Assembly: GCA_036654795.1 (NCBI GenBank)
Contig: JAVVRI010000139.1
Span: 1-7,519, forward strand
DNA: 7,519 nt
DNA from: JAVVRI01 sp036654795
GTDB lineage: Bacteria > Bacteroidota > Bacteroidia > Bacteroidales > Tannerellaceae
Direction of reading: 5' to 3'
Shown here one piece after another: positions 1 through 5,746 of the stretch. Below the pieces are notes generated by a model. The model saw nothing but the letters and a program-made list of their open reading frames with translations. It searched no databases and was not told the origin of the DNA. Both the position numbers and the translations under genes were made by a program. Within the stretch, counting starts at the first letter, position 1; each line of letters starts with the position of its first letter.

Positions 1-66
1 AGTGGTATAGAAAGTATTAAACAGTTCGTACGAATGTATTACAAGATTCAGTCCATCTGTTTTTAA
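1..66 (+). CDS. possible C-terminal tail of an upstream gene (partial)
   Basis: Frame 1 is open from the window edge to a TAA at 64-66, giving 21 residues that end in KIQSICF. The other two plus frames close within the first 20 bases. No family can be recognised from so short a tail. An open run of this length has a fair probability by chance (roughly one in three), so this is only a candidate for the end of a gene to the left. If real, it is a same-strand neighbour of trkH separated by about 260 bp that contain a separate promoter, so it would not be in the trkH operon. Confidence 0.2.
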   Translation, partial: SGIESIKQFVRMYYKIQSICF

Positions 67-83
67 GCTTAAAACTTGTTTTT

Positions 84-154
84 GGTGCGGTTGCCCCGAG
101 TTAGACAGGGGGAACCATCATCCAGAGACTTTTGCGTAAAAGCCCTTTTGAGTC
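84..154 (+). other. block of dyad symmetry upstream of trkH; possible structured RNA or 3' UTR
   Basis: Two adjacent stem-loops can be drawn by eye. The first (84-122) pairs GGTG 84-87 with CATC 119-122, GGTT 89-92 with AACC 113-116 and CCCC 94-97 with GGGG 108-111, around a 10-nt loop. The second is closed by GACT 127-130 with AGTC 151-154. Inside it, AAAA 138-141 can pair either with upstream TTTT (130-133) or with downstream TTTT (146-149), so alternative folds exist. Neither stem is followed by a T-run, so they are not classical terminators. The block lies upstream of the predicted trkH promoter and would therefore not be part of that mRNA. It is not recognisable as tmRNA, SRP RNA, RNase P RNA or a known riboswitch. 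The strand is assumed. Confidence 0.3.
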
Positions 155-173
155 GCATATTTTAAAATAGTAG

Positions 174-205
174 TTTCCTGTGCTAACTTTTATTTGCTAC
201 ATTTG
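174..205 (+). promoter_or_regulatory. predicted Bacteroidetes-type promoter of the trkH-trkA operon
   Basis: TACATTTG at 198-205 is an exact match to the Bacteroidetes -7 consensus TAnnTTTG. TTTC at 174-177, 20 bases upstream, is one mismatch from the -33 element TTTG. Transcription would begin around 210-213 and leave a leader of about 115-120 nt before the trkH ATG. A second, weaker -7 candidate, TAACTTTT, lies at 184-191. The assignment rests on consensus matching only. Confidence 0.5.
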
Positions 206-249
206 TTCTTCTATTTAGAAACATAGGTCTTTTGAGTTCAAACGAAGGA

Positions 250-287
250 CTTTCGGAAGCAAAAGTGCTATCTTTTAAATCCGAAAG
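250..287 (+). promoter_or_regulatory. stem-loop in the trkH 5' leader
   Basis: CTTTCGG at 250-256 pairs perfectly with CCGAAAG at 281-287. Inside, a symmetric 4x4 internal loop is followed by a second stem, AAAAG 261-265 with CTTTT 272-276, capped by a 6-nt loop. A competing small hairpin is possible between TCCG 280-283 and CGGA 297-300, which would break the main stem. The element lies in the predicted untranslated leader, ending 41 bases before the start codon. It could act in translation control or mRNA stability. No T-run follows, so it is not an obvious attenuator, and no known riboswitch core is recognised. Confidence 0.4.
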
Positions 288-328
288 AAGTATATACGGA
301 AACAGAAGACCCCTATTTGTAAAATAAA

Positions 329-2149
329 ATGAATATTAAGAGCTTCTCTTTTCAATACCGAATGTACATAACCAGCATCAACACTGCGTTGCATCTGCTG
401 GCTGAGGGGATTATTCTATTAGCATCACTGGCCGCCCTCTTTGCATTGGTCTATCAGTTCGGATTTGTGTTGAGACCGGATATCAGCCAAGAGCTCTATC
501 GGTCACACGTATATATATTACTGGCTTTCTTTATCGGCATCACGATTCGCTATGTTTCGCGATTTAACGACGTGATTCAAGAAAAGATGCTATATACCGA
601 CCTAAGCATCTATTTCTGCCTATTCGCCGTATTGTCGGCAAAAGTATTCTTTCGAGGGGTCATTGCCCATTCACTGCCTTACCTATCGTTCTTGACGGCG
701 CCCATGCTTACCTACCTATTAATGCTCGTGCTTAGTATTATCCATTTATCGAGACAGACCTTCACCTTAATGCAGACCCGCATCAAGGCTTCGCTGTTGT
801 TCCTCTTGAGCTTTGTCTTCCTGATACTGGTCGGGGCGGGACTGCTTATGCTACCAAACGCAACAAATACACCAATCCAGTTTATCGACGCATTATTTAT
901 CTCCACCACCTCCGTCTGCGTGACCGGGCTAACTACAGTGGATGTGGGGAGTACATTTACCCAAACGGGATATGTCATCATTATGCTGCTGATACAGATC
1001 GGAGGTATTGGGGTGATGACCTTTACCAGCTTCTTTGCACTTTCGTTTATGGGGCGCTCCTCTTTCAACAGTAAACTGATGCTGAAAGATATGCTGAACG
1101 AAGACCGCATCGGTGGACTTTTCCGTGTGATACTTAATATCCTTTTCGTCACCCTCTTCATTGAAGGGATAGGGGCTTACTTTATTTATATGGAGATACG
1201 TGGATTGCTGCCGGGAGGGATGAGAGAGGAGTTGTTTTATGCCGTTTTCCACGCCATTTCAGCCTTCTGCAACGCCGGCATTTCTACACTGAATGGAAAT
1301 ATGTTCGACCCGTTAGTCGTACACCTATATAACCTACATGTATGGATCGGACTACTTATCATCTTCGGTGGACTGGGCTTTCCCATCGTATTCAATTATC
1401 TAAAATTATTCAAACATTTATGCGTGAATGGCATCCGCATCGCACTTGGGAGGCAGAAACATTACATACATATGCCACGCATTATTAATGTGCATACCTA
1501 TATTGTAATGGTCACCACCTTGATTCTAGTGGTAGGCGGCACCGCCTTCTATCTGCTTTTCGAGACAAATAATACCTTGGTCGGATTGTCTACACAAGGG
1601 AAACTGGCCAACGCTTTCCTAGGTGCCGTCACACCACGTACGGCCGGCTTCTGTGTAGCAGACATGAGTACACTGGCTCCGGCCACACTGATGCTGACGC
1701 TCATCCTGATGGTAATCGGAGCAGCTCCGATGTCTACCGGTGGCGGTCTGAAAGTGACAACGGTAGTAATAGCCTTGCTGACCACCTTCAACACGGCACG
1801 CGAAAAGGGCAAGGTGGAGATACGGCGTCGAGAGATTGCTCCGGCCACAATACGACGAGCATTCGCCATCGTAGCGATTTACTTCATCTGGGCAGGGATT
1901 GCCACTTGGGCACTTTCATATACTGAGAAAGGTGCCCCGCTCTTTTCCCTCCTTTTCGAAGTAATCTCAGCGTTAAGCACCGTAGGGCTAAGCATTAATC
2001 TGACCCCTACACTGACTGAGGGAGGCAAGATCATCATCATTGCCTCCATGTTGATTGGGCGTATCGGAGTGCTCACCTTTTTCGCCAGTTTCTGTCGGAA
2101 ATACAAACCGATGGATTATAGCTACCCGCAAGAGAATATATTAATGTAA
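329..2149 (+). CDS. trkH: TrkH/KtrB-family potassium uptake protein, channel subunit
   Basis: This is the membrane subunit of a Trk/Ktr potassium transporter, which carries K+ (often coupled to Na+ or H+) across the inner membrane. All four pore-loop repeats of the superfamily are visible, each with its filter glycine: TSVCVTGL (194-201), SAFCNAGIS (311-319), TPRTAGF (435-441) and ALSTVGLS (548-555). The gating segment GAAPMSTGGGLKVTT (464-478) matches the intramembrane loop of KtrB/TrkH. At 606 residues it is about 100-130 longer than typical TrkH/KtrB. The excess is an N-terminal hydrophobic region with about four predicted helices (around 21-45, 60-76, 91-110 and 117-140) before the canonical core starts near 152. 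The start is preceded by the A-rich sequence AAAATAAA, typical of Bacteroidetes initiation. The RCK regulator gene begins 23 bp downstream, which fits a two-gene operon. Family assignment is secure; Trk versus Ktr naming and ion coupling cannot be read from the sequence. Confidence 0.96.
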   Translation: MNIKSFSFQYRMYITSINTALHLLAEGIILLASLAALFALVYQFGFVLRPDISQELYRSHVYILLAFFIGITIRYVSRFNDVIQEKMLYTDLSIYFCLFAVLSAKVFFRGVIAHSLPYLSFLTAPMLTYLLMLVLSIIHLSRQTFTLMQTRIKASLLFLLSFVFLILVGAGLLMLPNATNTPIQFIDALFISTTSVCVTGLTTVDVGSTFTQTGYVIIMLLIQIGGIGVMTFTSFFALSFMGRSSFNSKLMLKDMLNEDRIGGLFRVILNILFVTLFIEGIGAYFIYMEIRGLLPGGMREELFYAVFHAISAFCNAGISTLNGNMFDPLVVHLYNLHVWIGLLIIFGGLGFPIVFNYLKLFKHLCVNGIRIALGRQKHYIHMPRIINVHTYIVMVTTLILVVGGTAFYLLFETNNTLVGLSTQGKLANAFLGAVTPRTAGFCVADMSTLAPATLMLTLILMVIGAAPMSTGGGLKVTTVVIALLTTFNTAREKGKVEIRRREIAPATIRRAFAIVAIYFIWAGIATWALSYTEKGAPLFSLLFEVISALSTVGLSINLTPTLTEGGKIIIIASMLIGRIGVLTFFASFCRKYKPMDYSYPQENILM

Positions 2150-2172
2150 ACCGAAAATAAACAGAAACAAAC

Positions 2173-2859
2173 ATGAAATACCTTGTAATCGGATTAAGTA
2201 ACTTAGGACGCGCCATTGCTGAAAACCTGACTAGTATTGGTAACGAAGTGATCGGCATAGACCAGAATCCTCATCGCGTAGATGCGGTAAAGCAATCCAT
2301 CTCTGGCGCCGTTTGTCTGGACTCCACCGATAGGGACGCCCTAAACACATTGGCGCTTAGCGAAATGGACGCCATCTTCGTAACCTATGGAAAGGACTTC
2401 GGCATCTCAGTACAGACTGTTGCCTTGCTGAAAAGCTTAGAAGCGAACAAACTGATCGTACGTGTCATATCGCCAATACACGAAACTGTTATCCGCTCCA
2501 TCGGCGTATCGGAGGTAATTACTCCGGAGCAGGATTATGCCGCTATTTATGCCTCCCGCGAACTGCTGGGAGACCTGTTCAAACATTGGTTCAAGATTAC
2601 CGAGACCCATCATCTATACAAAATAAAAAGCCCCGAAACTCTGGTCGGACAGGATCTAGGCACTATCAAAATGGAAGAGAACTTCGGTCTCCGCCTCGTC
2701 GCCATTGAGCGCATGAAGGAGAGCCAAAATCTACTCGGCCTCCGGCAGAAGCAACTTCGGATAATAGACCAGTTACCCGATGACTTGGTTATTGAGCAAA
2801 ACGACTCACTGCTACTTTTCGGTCGTATTGAAGTATTGCATAAGATTGCAGAGATATAA
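2173..2859 (+). CDS. trkA: TrkA/KtrA-family potassium uptake regulator (single RCK unit)
   Basis: This is the cytoplasmic regulatory subunit that binds the TrkH/KtrB channel and gates it through nucleotide binding. At 228 residues it has one RCK_N plus one RCK_C unit, the KtrA arrangement, rather than the duplicated form of about 458 residues seen in E. coli TrkA. Residues 1 to about 120 form a Rossmann fold that begins VIGLSNLGRAIAEN, has an acidic residue at the end of strand 2 (VIGID, D30) and contains the VITPEQD segment typical of KtrA. Residues from about 140 to 228 form the RCK_C domain. The nucleotide-binding glycine motif is G7-L-S9-N-L-G12: the usual second glycine of GxGxxG is serine here. 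The 23-bp gap to trkH and the lack of an intervening promoter indicate co-transcription. KtrA proteins of other bacteria bind ATP/ADP or NAD(H), and RCK_C domains of some bind c-di-AMP; which applies here is unknown. Confidence 0.93.
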   Translation: MKYLVIGLSNLGRAIAENLTSIGNEVIGIDQNPHRVDAVKQSISGAVCLDSTDRDALNTLALSEMDAIFVTYGKDFGISVQTVALLKSLEANKLIVRVISPIHETVIRSIGVSEVITPEQDYAAIYASRELLGDLFKHWFKITETHHLYKIKSPETLVGQDLGTIKMEENFGLRLVAIERMKESQNLLGLRQKQLRIIDQLPDDLVIEQNDSLLLFGRIEVLHKIAEI

Positions 2860-2866
2860 TGATGCG

Positions 2867-4123
2867 TTACTGATTTGCTTTCGTCACCAACACTTTGTCG
2901 ATGCGAGCTCCGTCCATATCCACAATTTCAAACTGGAAACAAAGCCAAGACAGGCGTTCGCCTGTCTTCGGCACACGTTCNNNNNNNNNNAATGTGTTAT
3001 AATCGTGCTCAGCATAAAGATCCTCCATGTCGAAATGCTCCAGAAAGTCATAGAAAGAGTATTGCCCATCCACCAGCCAACTACCATCGGCACGTTCTAC
3101 AATCTCGGACTCGTCCCCCATCTCAGGTACTTGACCGATCAGTCCCTCCATAATATCTTTTAGGGTGACAATACCTTGTATGCCACCAAACTCATCCGTC
3201 ACAATACCATAATTGCCACGTGCCTGACGAAACAACTCCAATGCGTTATACACACTCTGGTTCTCAGGCAGGAATTGTGCCGGCCGGAGCACTTGGTGAA
3301 GAGAGAAATCCGGCGAATCAATCCGCCCAAACAGATCCTTCAAGTAGACTACCCCCAGAATATTATCGAACTTCTCCGTCGCTACGGGATAGATATTAAA
3401 GAGATTCTCTTGCACCTTTTCGCGAATAGCAGCGTTCGTATCCTTGATATCAAGCCAGACTAGTTCGCTGCGATGGGTCATAATGGAACCTACGTTGCGG
3501 TCACCCATATTGAAGACGCGCTCCAGAATGTCCTGTTCCACCTCCTGCACTTCGCCGCCGTCCAGTCCTTCTTTCACGATGGCCTTAATCTCTTCTTCCG
3601 TCACTTTATTCTCTTCCGTAGTGTCCACACCTATAATGCGCACCACTAGCGAAGTACTTTTCGAAAGAAACCAAACGATGGGCGAGGCTATGAAAGAAAG
3701 AAAATTCATCGGTTTAGCTGCCAACTTAGACACTTGCTCGGCACAACCCATGCCAATACGCTTCGGCACCAGTTCGCCCACGACTAAGGTAAGATAGGTA
3801 ACCAGAATAACAATTAGCGTTTTGGACAGCCCCAACGCGTAAGGCTCCAACACCGGAACGTGGCGCATCAGGTCAGCCAAGTTATAAGCCACCGTCTCAC
3901 CAGAGTAAAGACCGGTCAGAATACCGATCAGCGTAATACCAATTTGAATGGTTGAAAGGAATTTGTCCGGCTCGTTGGCCAATCGGAGGGCGGCGGCAGC
4001 CAGTTTACCACCCCGCTTCGCCTCCATTTCAAGTTTCGACTTACGTGCCGACACAAGGGCAATTTCGGACATTGACAACAAACCATTCAATAAAATAAGG
4101 CCTAAAATAATGACAATTTCCAT
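2867..4123 (-). CDS. hemolysin-family (CNNM / CBS pair / CorC_HlyC) membrane protein, interrupted by an assembly gap
   Basis: This is an inner-membrane protein of the CNNM/CorC superfamily, whose characterised members transport Mg2+ or confer resistance to divalent cations; 'hemolysin' is a historical label. Residues 1 to about 190 form the CNNM (DUF21) domain, with hydrophobic helices at about 1-17, 56-74, 101-118 and 140-154 and the signature stretches SMSEIALVSARK (17-28), FLSTIQIGIT (55-64) and GELVPKRIG (116-124). A CBS pair covers about 214-333, with the repeated VVYLKDL and IVTLKDI strands. A CorC_HlyC domain runs from about 340 to the end. Ten N (2981-2990) fall inside this last domain, between DYNT and ERVPKTGE. 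The reading frame is open on both sides, but the segment looks about five residues too short. The start ATG sits about 30 bases behind a good -7 box. It converges on trkA with 7 bp between stops. The exact substrate is unknown, and GldE is another family member in this phylum, so I give no symbol. Confidence 0.9.
   Translation of the reverse strand: MEIVIILGLILLNGLLSMSEIALVSARKSKLEMEAKRGGKLAAAALRLANEPDKFLSTIQIGITLIGILTGLYSGETVAYNLADLMRHVPVLEPYALGLSKTLIVILVTYLTLVVGELVPKRIGMGCAEQVSKLAAKPMNFLSFIASPIVWFLSKSTSLVVRIIGVDTTEENKVTEEEIKAIVKEGLDGGEVQEVEQDILERVFNMGDRNVGSIMTHRSELVWLDIKDTNAAIREKVQENLFNIYPVATEKFDNILGVVYLKDLFGRIDSPDFSLHQVLRPAQFLPENQSVYNALELFRQARGNYGIVTDEFGGIQGIVTLKDIMEGLIGQVPEMGDESEIVERADGSWLVDGQYSFYDFLEHFDMEDLYAEHDYNTXXXXERVPKTGERLSWLCFQFEIVDMDGARIDKVLVTKANQ
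2944..2972. repeat. strong imperfect inverted repeat within the hemolysin-family gene, next to the N gap
   Basis: AAGACAGGCG (2947-2956) pairs with CGCCTGTCTT (2959-2968). GCC (2944-2946) can add three more pairs with GGC (2970-2972) across a bulged C2969. The result is a GC-rich stem of up to 13 bp with almost no loop (the central TT, or GTTC after one pair opens). It encodes the conserved PKTGERLSW of the CorC_HlyC domain, so part of the symmetry is forced by the protein, but such a long stem is uncommon. On the plus strand it lies 85 bases past the trkA stop. Confidence 0.6.
2981..2990. other. assembly gap of ten N
   Basis: Ten consecutive undetermined bases interrupt the hemolysin-family gene. 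CorC_HlyC domains usually have about 12 residues between the conserved Thr of the DYNT-type motif and the Pro of RxP; only seven fit here. By that comparison the true missing length is nearer 25 bases than 10, and the 15-base difference happens to preserve the frame. Ten is probably a placeholder length. Confidence 0.9.
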
Positions 4124-4152
4124 TTGGATAACTCGTGCTGTTTGATTTGTCG

Positions 4153-4160
4153 CAAATATA
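4153..4160 (-). promoter_or_regulatory. predicted -7 box of the hemolysin-family gene promoter
   Basis: On the minus strand this reads TATATTTG, an exact match to TAnnTTTG, ending 29 bases before the ATG at 4123. The -33 region is poor: the T-rich run about 19-22 bases upstream contains TTTTTA rather than TTTG. The expected leader is short, about 25 nt. Confidence 0.5.
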
Positions 4161-4198
4161 GTACAAATTTCATTACAATAAAAACCTCACCGAATCAA

Positions 4199-4228
4199 TT
4201 GCAGTATCAAAAGAAAGGACTAACTTTG
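4199..4228 (+). promoter_or_regulatory. predicted promoter of pheS
   Basis: TTG at 4199-4201 and TAACTTTG at 4221-4228 match the Bacteroidetes -33 and -7 elements, separated by 19 bases. Transcription would start about 20 nt before the pheS ATG at 4256. This is the best-formed promoter in the window. It stands back to back with the -7 box of the divergent hemolysin-family gene, with about 40 bp between the two -7 boxes taken as starting points. Confidence 0.6.
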
Positions 4229-4255
4229 TCAGCTGAATAAATAAAGTGATTAGCA

Positions 4256-5275
4256 ATGATCAATAAGATTAAAGATCTACTTCAAGAAGTAGAAAATATG
4301 AAGGCGGAAAACGCCGATGAACTAGAAGCCTTGCGCATCAAGTATCTCAGCAAAAAAGGTGAAGTCACCCTATTGATGAACGACTTTCGTAACGTGGCGG
4401 CCGAACAGAAACGGGAAGTTGGTAAGTTCCTTAACGAACTGAAAGAAACCGCTCAGAATAAGATCAATGAACTGAAGGAGGGTTTTGACAATGTGCAGAC
4501 TACATCCGATGATATTGACCTGACCCGTACGGCTTACCCCGTGCAACTAGGTACACGACATCCGTTGTCGTTGGTGAAGAAAGAAATTTGCGACATCTTT
4601 GGTCGTCTGGGCTTCAGTATTGCTGAAGGGCCGGAGATTGAAGACGATTGGCATGTGTTCTCTTCACTTAACTTTGCAGAAGACCATCCGGCTCGCGACA
4701 TGCAAGACACTTTCTTTATCGGCCATCAGCCGGATGTATTGTTGCGTACACATACCTCATCCGTACAAACCCGTGTGATGGAGAACCAGCAACCACCGAT
4801 CCGCATTATCTGCCCGGGGCGCGTTTATCGCAACGAGGCCATCTCTTACCGCGCACATTGCTTCTTCCATCAAGTGGAGGCGCTTTATGTGGATAAGAAT
4901 GTGTCCTTCGCCGACCTGAAACAGGCACTGCTTTTCTTTGCCAAAGAGATGTTCGGACCGGATACAAAGATCCGCCTGCGCCCCTCTTACTTCCCATTTA
5001 CCGAACCGTCCGCCGAAATGGATATTTCCTGCAACCTCTGTGGAGGCAAAGGTTGTCCGTTCTGCAAATATACCGGATGGGTAGAGATTCTGGGTTGCGG
5101 CATGGTAGACCCGAATGTATTAGAAAACTGCGGCATCGATAGCAAAGTCTATTCCGGCTATGCGCTGGGAATGGGTATCGAACGCATTACAAACCTAAAA
5201 TATCAAGTGAAAGACTTACGCATGTTCTCGGAGAACGATGTTCGTTTCCTGAAACAGTTTGAGTCGGCCAATTAA
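4256..5275 (+). CDS. pheS: phenylalanine--tRNA ligase alpha subunit
   Basis: This is the catalytic subunit of the cytosolic alpha2beta2 phenylalanyl-tRNA synthetase, which charges tRNA-Phe with phenylalanine using ATP. Residues 1 to about 85 form the N-terminal antiparallel coiled-coil arm that contacts tRNA. The class II catalytic core follows: motif 1 around 103-145 (HPLSLVKKEI, GPEIEDDW), DTFFI at 151-155, HTSSVQ at 166-171, motif 2 around RVYRNE (189-194), the Phe-pocket stretch FTEPSAE (248-254) and motif 3 GMGIER (305-310). A303 in GYALGMG corresponds to E. coli A294, which sets the size of the amino-acid pocket, so normal Phe specificity is expected. An insert with C259-x2-C262-x4-C267-x2-C270 looks like a metal knuckle, as in PheS of Bacteroidetes and some other phyla but not E. 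coli. The length of 339 is normal. The beta-subunit gene pheT is not adjacent, so it must lie elsewhere. Confidence 0.98.
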   Translation: MINKIKDLLQEVENMKAENADELEALRIKYLSKKGEVTLLMNDFRNVAAEQKREVGKFLNELKETAQNKINELKEGFDNVQTTSDDIDLTRTAYPVQLGTRHPLSLVKKEICDIFGRLGFSIAEGPEIEDDWHVFSSLNFAEDHPARDMQDTFFIGHQPDVLLRTHTSSVQTRVMENQQPPIRIICPGRVYRNEAISYRAHCFFHQVEALYVDKNVSFADLKQALLFFAKEMFGPDTKIRLRPSYFPFTEPSAEMDISCNLCGGKGCPFCKYTGWVEILGCGMVDPNVLENCGIDSKVYSGYALGMGIERITNLKYQVKDLRMFSENDVRFLKQFESAN

Positions 5276-5299
5276 ATTGTAGACCTAGATCATTTACCA

Positions 5300-5327
5300 T
5301 CCCCGGACACTTAACCTTGTCCGGGGA
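5300..5327 (+). terminator. GC-rich hairpin between pheS and crcB, terminator-like or processing signal
   Basis: TCCCCGGACA at 5300-5309 pairs perfectly with TGTCCGGGGA at 5318-5327 around an 8-nt loop, giving a 10-bp, mostly GC stem 25 bases after the pheS stop. It is followed by AACACACC rather than a T-run on the plus strand, and there is no clear T-run on the minus strand either. Intrinsic termination would therefore be weak. It may mark the pheS mRNA 3' end, allow partial readthrough into crcB, or be a processing site. Confidence 0.5.
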
Positions 5328-5345
5328 AACACACCTAGAAAGTAT

Positions 5346-5732
5346 ATGATAAAGGTTATTTTACTTATAGCTGGAGGTGCCATCGGGTCTGCACTCCGAT
5401 ACGGAGTATCCACATCGGTGCAACGGCTGATGCCCCCCTCCTTCCCTTACGGGATTCTCTCAGTCAATGTGATTGGTTCTTTCCTGATCGGGTTCTGTTT
5501 CAGCGTGGCAGAAGCCTGTAACCTCTCGATAAACGCGCGGGTTTTCCTTTTCACCGGACTATTTGGTGGCTTTACGACCTTCTCTTCGTTTACTCTCGAC
5601 ACAATGGCGTTGATGAAAACCGGCGAATACAAACTAGCGTTCCTGAACATACTAGCCAGCAACCTGCTAGGTCTCGCGGCTGTCTTTCTCGGGCTATTGT
5701 TTGGCAAAAACGCCATTACACTGATCAAATAA
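5346..5732 (+). CDS. crcB: CrcB/Fluc fluoride ion channel
   Basis: This is a small inner-membrane protein that dimerises in dual topology and lets toxic fluoride leave the cell. Its 128 residues are normal for the family and comprise four hydrophobic helices (about 3-20, 35-55, 66-90 and 95-118). Signature residues are present: GGAIGSALRY (10-19), the conserved Asn in VNVIGSF (N41) and GLFGGFTTFSSF (71-82), with F79 and F82 in the positions of the fluoride-lining phenylalanines of Fluc channels. A single copy fits a homodimer. The gene starts 70 bp after pheS, with a GC-rich hairpin between, and ends 14 bp before nth, suggesting co-transcription with nth. No good -7 box precedes it (TAACCTTG at 5312-5319 is one mismatch off but lies inside the hairpin), and no fluoride riboswitch is recognisable, so expression may rely on readthrough from pheS. 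Confidence 0.95.
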   Translation: MIKVILLIAGGAIGSALRYGVSTSVQRLMPPSFPYGILSVNVIGSFLIGFCFSVAEACNLSINARVFLFTGLFGGFTTFSSFTLDTMALMKTGEYKLAFLNILASNLLGLAAVFLGLLFGKNAITLIK

Positions 5733-5746
5733 ACGATGAATACATC

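Noticed and set aside
61..74. TTTTAAGCTTAAAA palindrome as a terminator
   Set aside because: It is a short AT-rich perfect palindrome with no loop and no following T-run; it is easily expected by chance in this composition.
60..328. c-di-AMP (ydaO-type) riboswitch in front of trkH, suggested by GGGGGAACC at 108-116
   Set aside because: The conserved GGGGTGAATC-type segment and the downstream pairing partners are absent, and the motif lies upstream of the best predicted promoter.
2780..3463. Several plus-strand open frames opposite the hemolysin-family gene
   Set aside because: They are shadows of the CBS/CorC_HlyC coding sequence; one runs through the N gap and overlaps the 3' end of trkA out of frame.
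2867..4123. Frameshift or pseudogene in the hemolysin-family gene
   Set aside because: Protein sequence on both sides of the ten N is in the same frame and matches the expected CorC_HlyC domain, so the break is an assembly gap and not a mutation.
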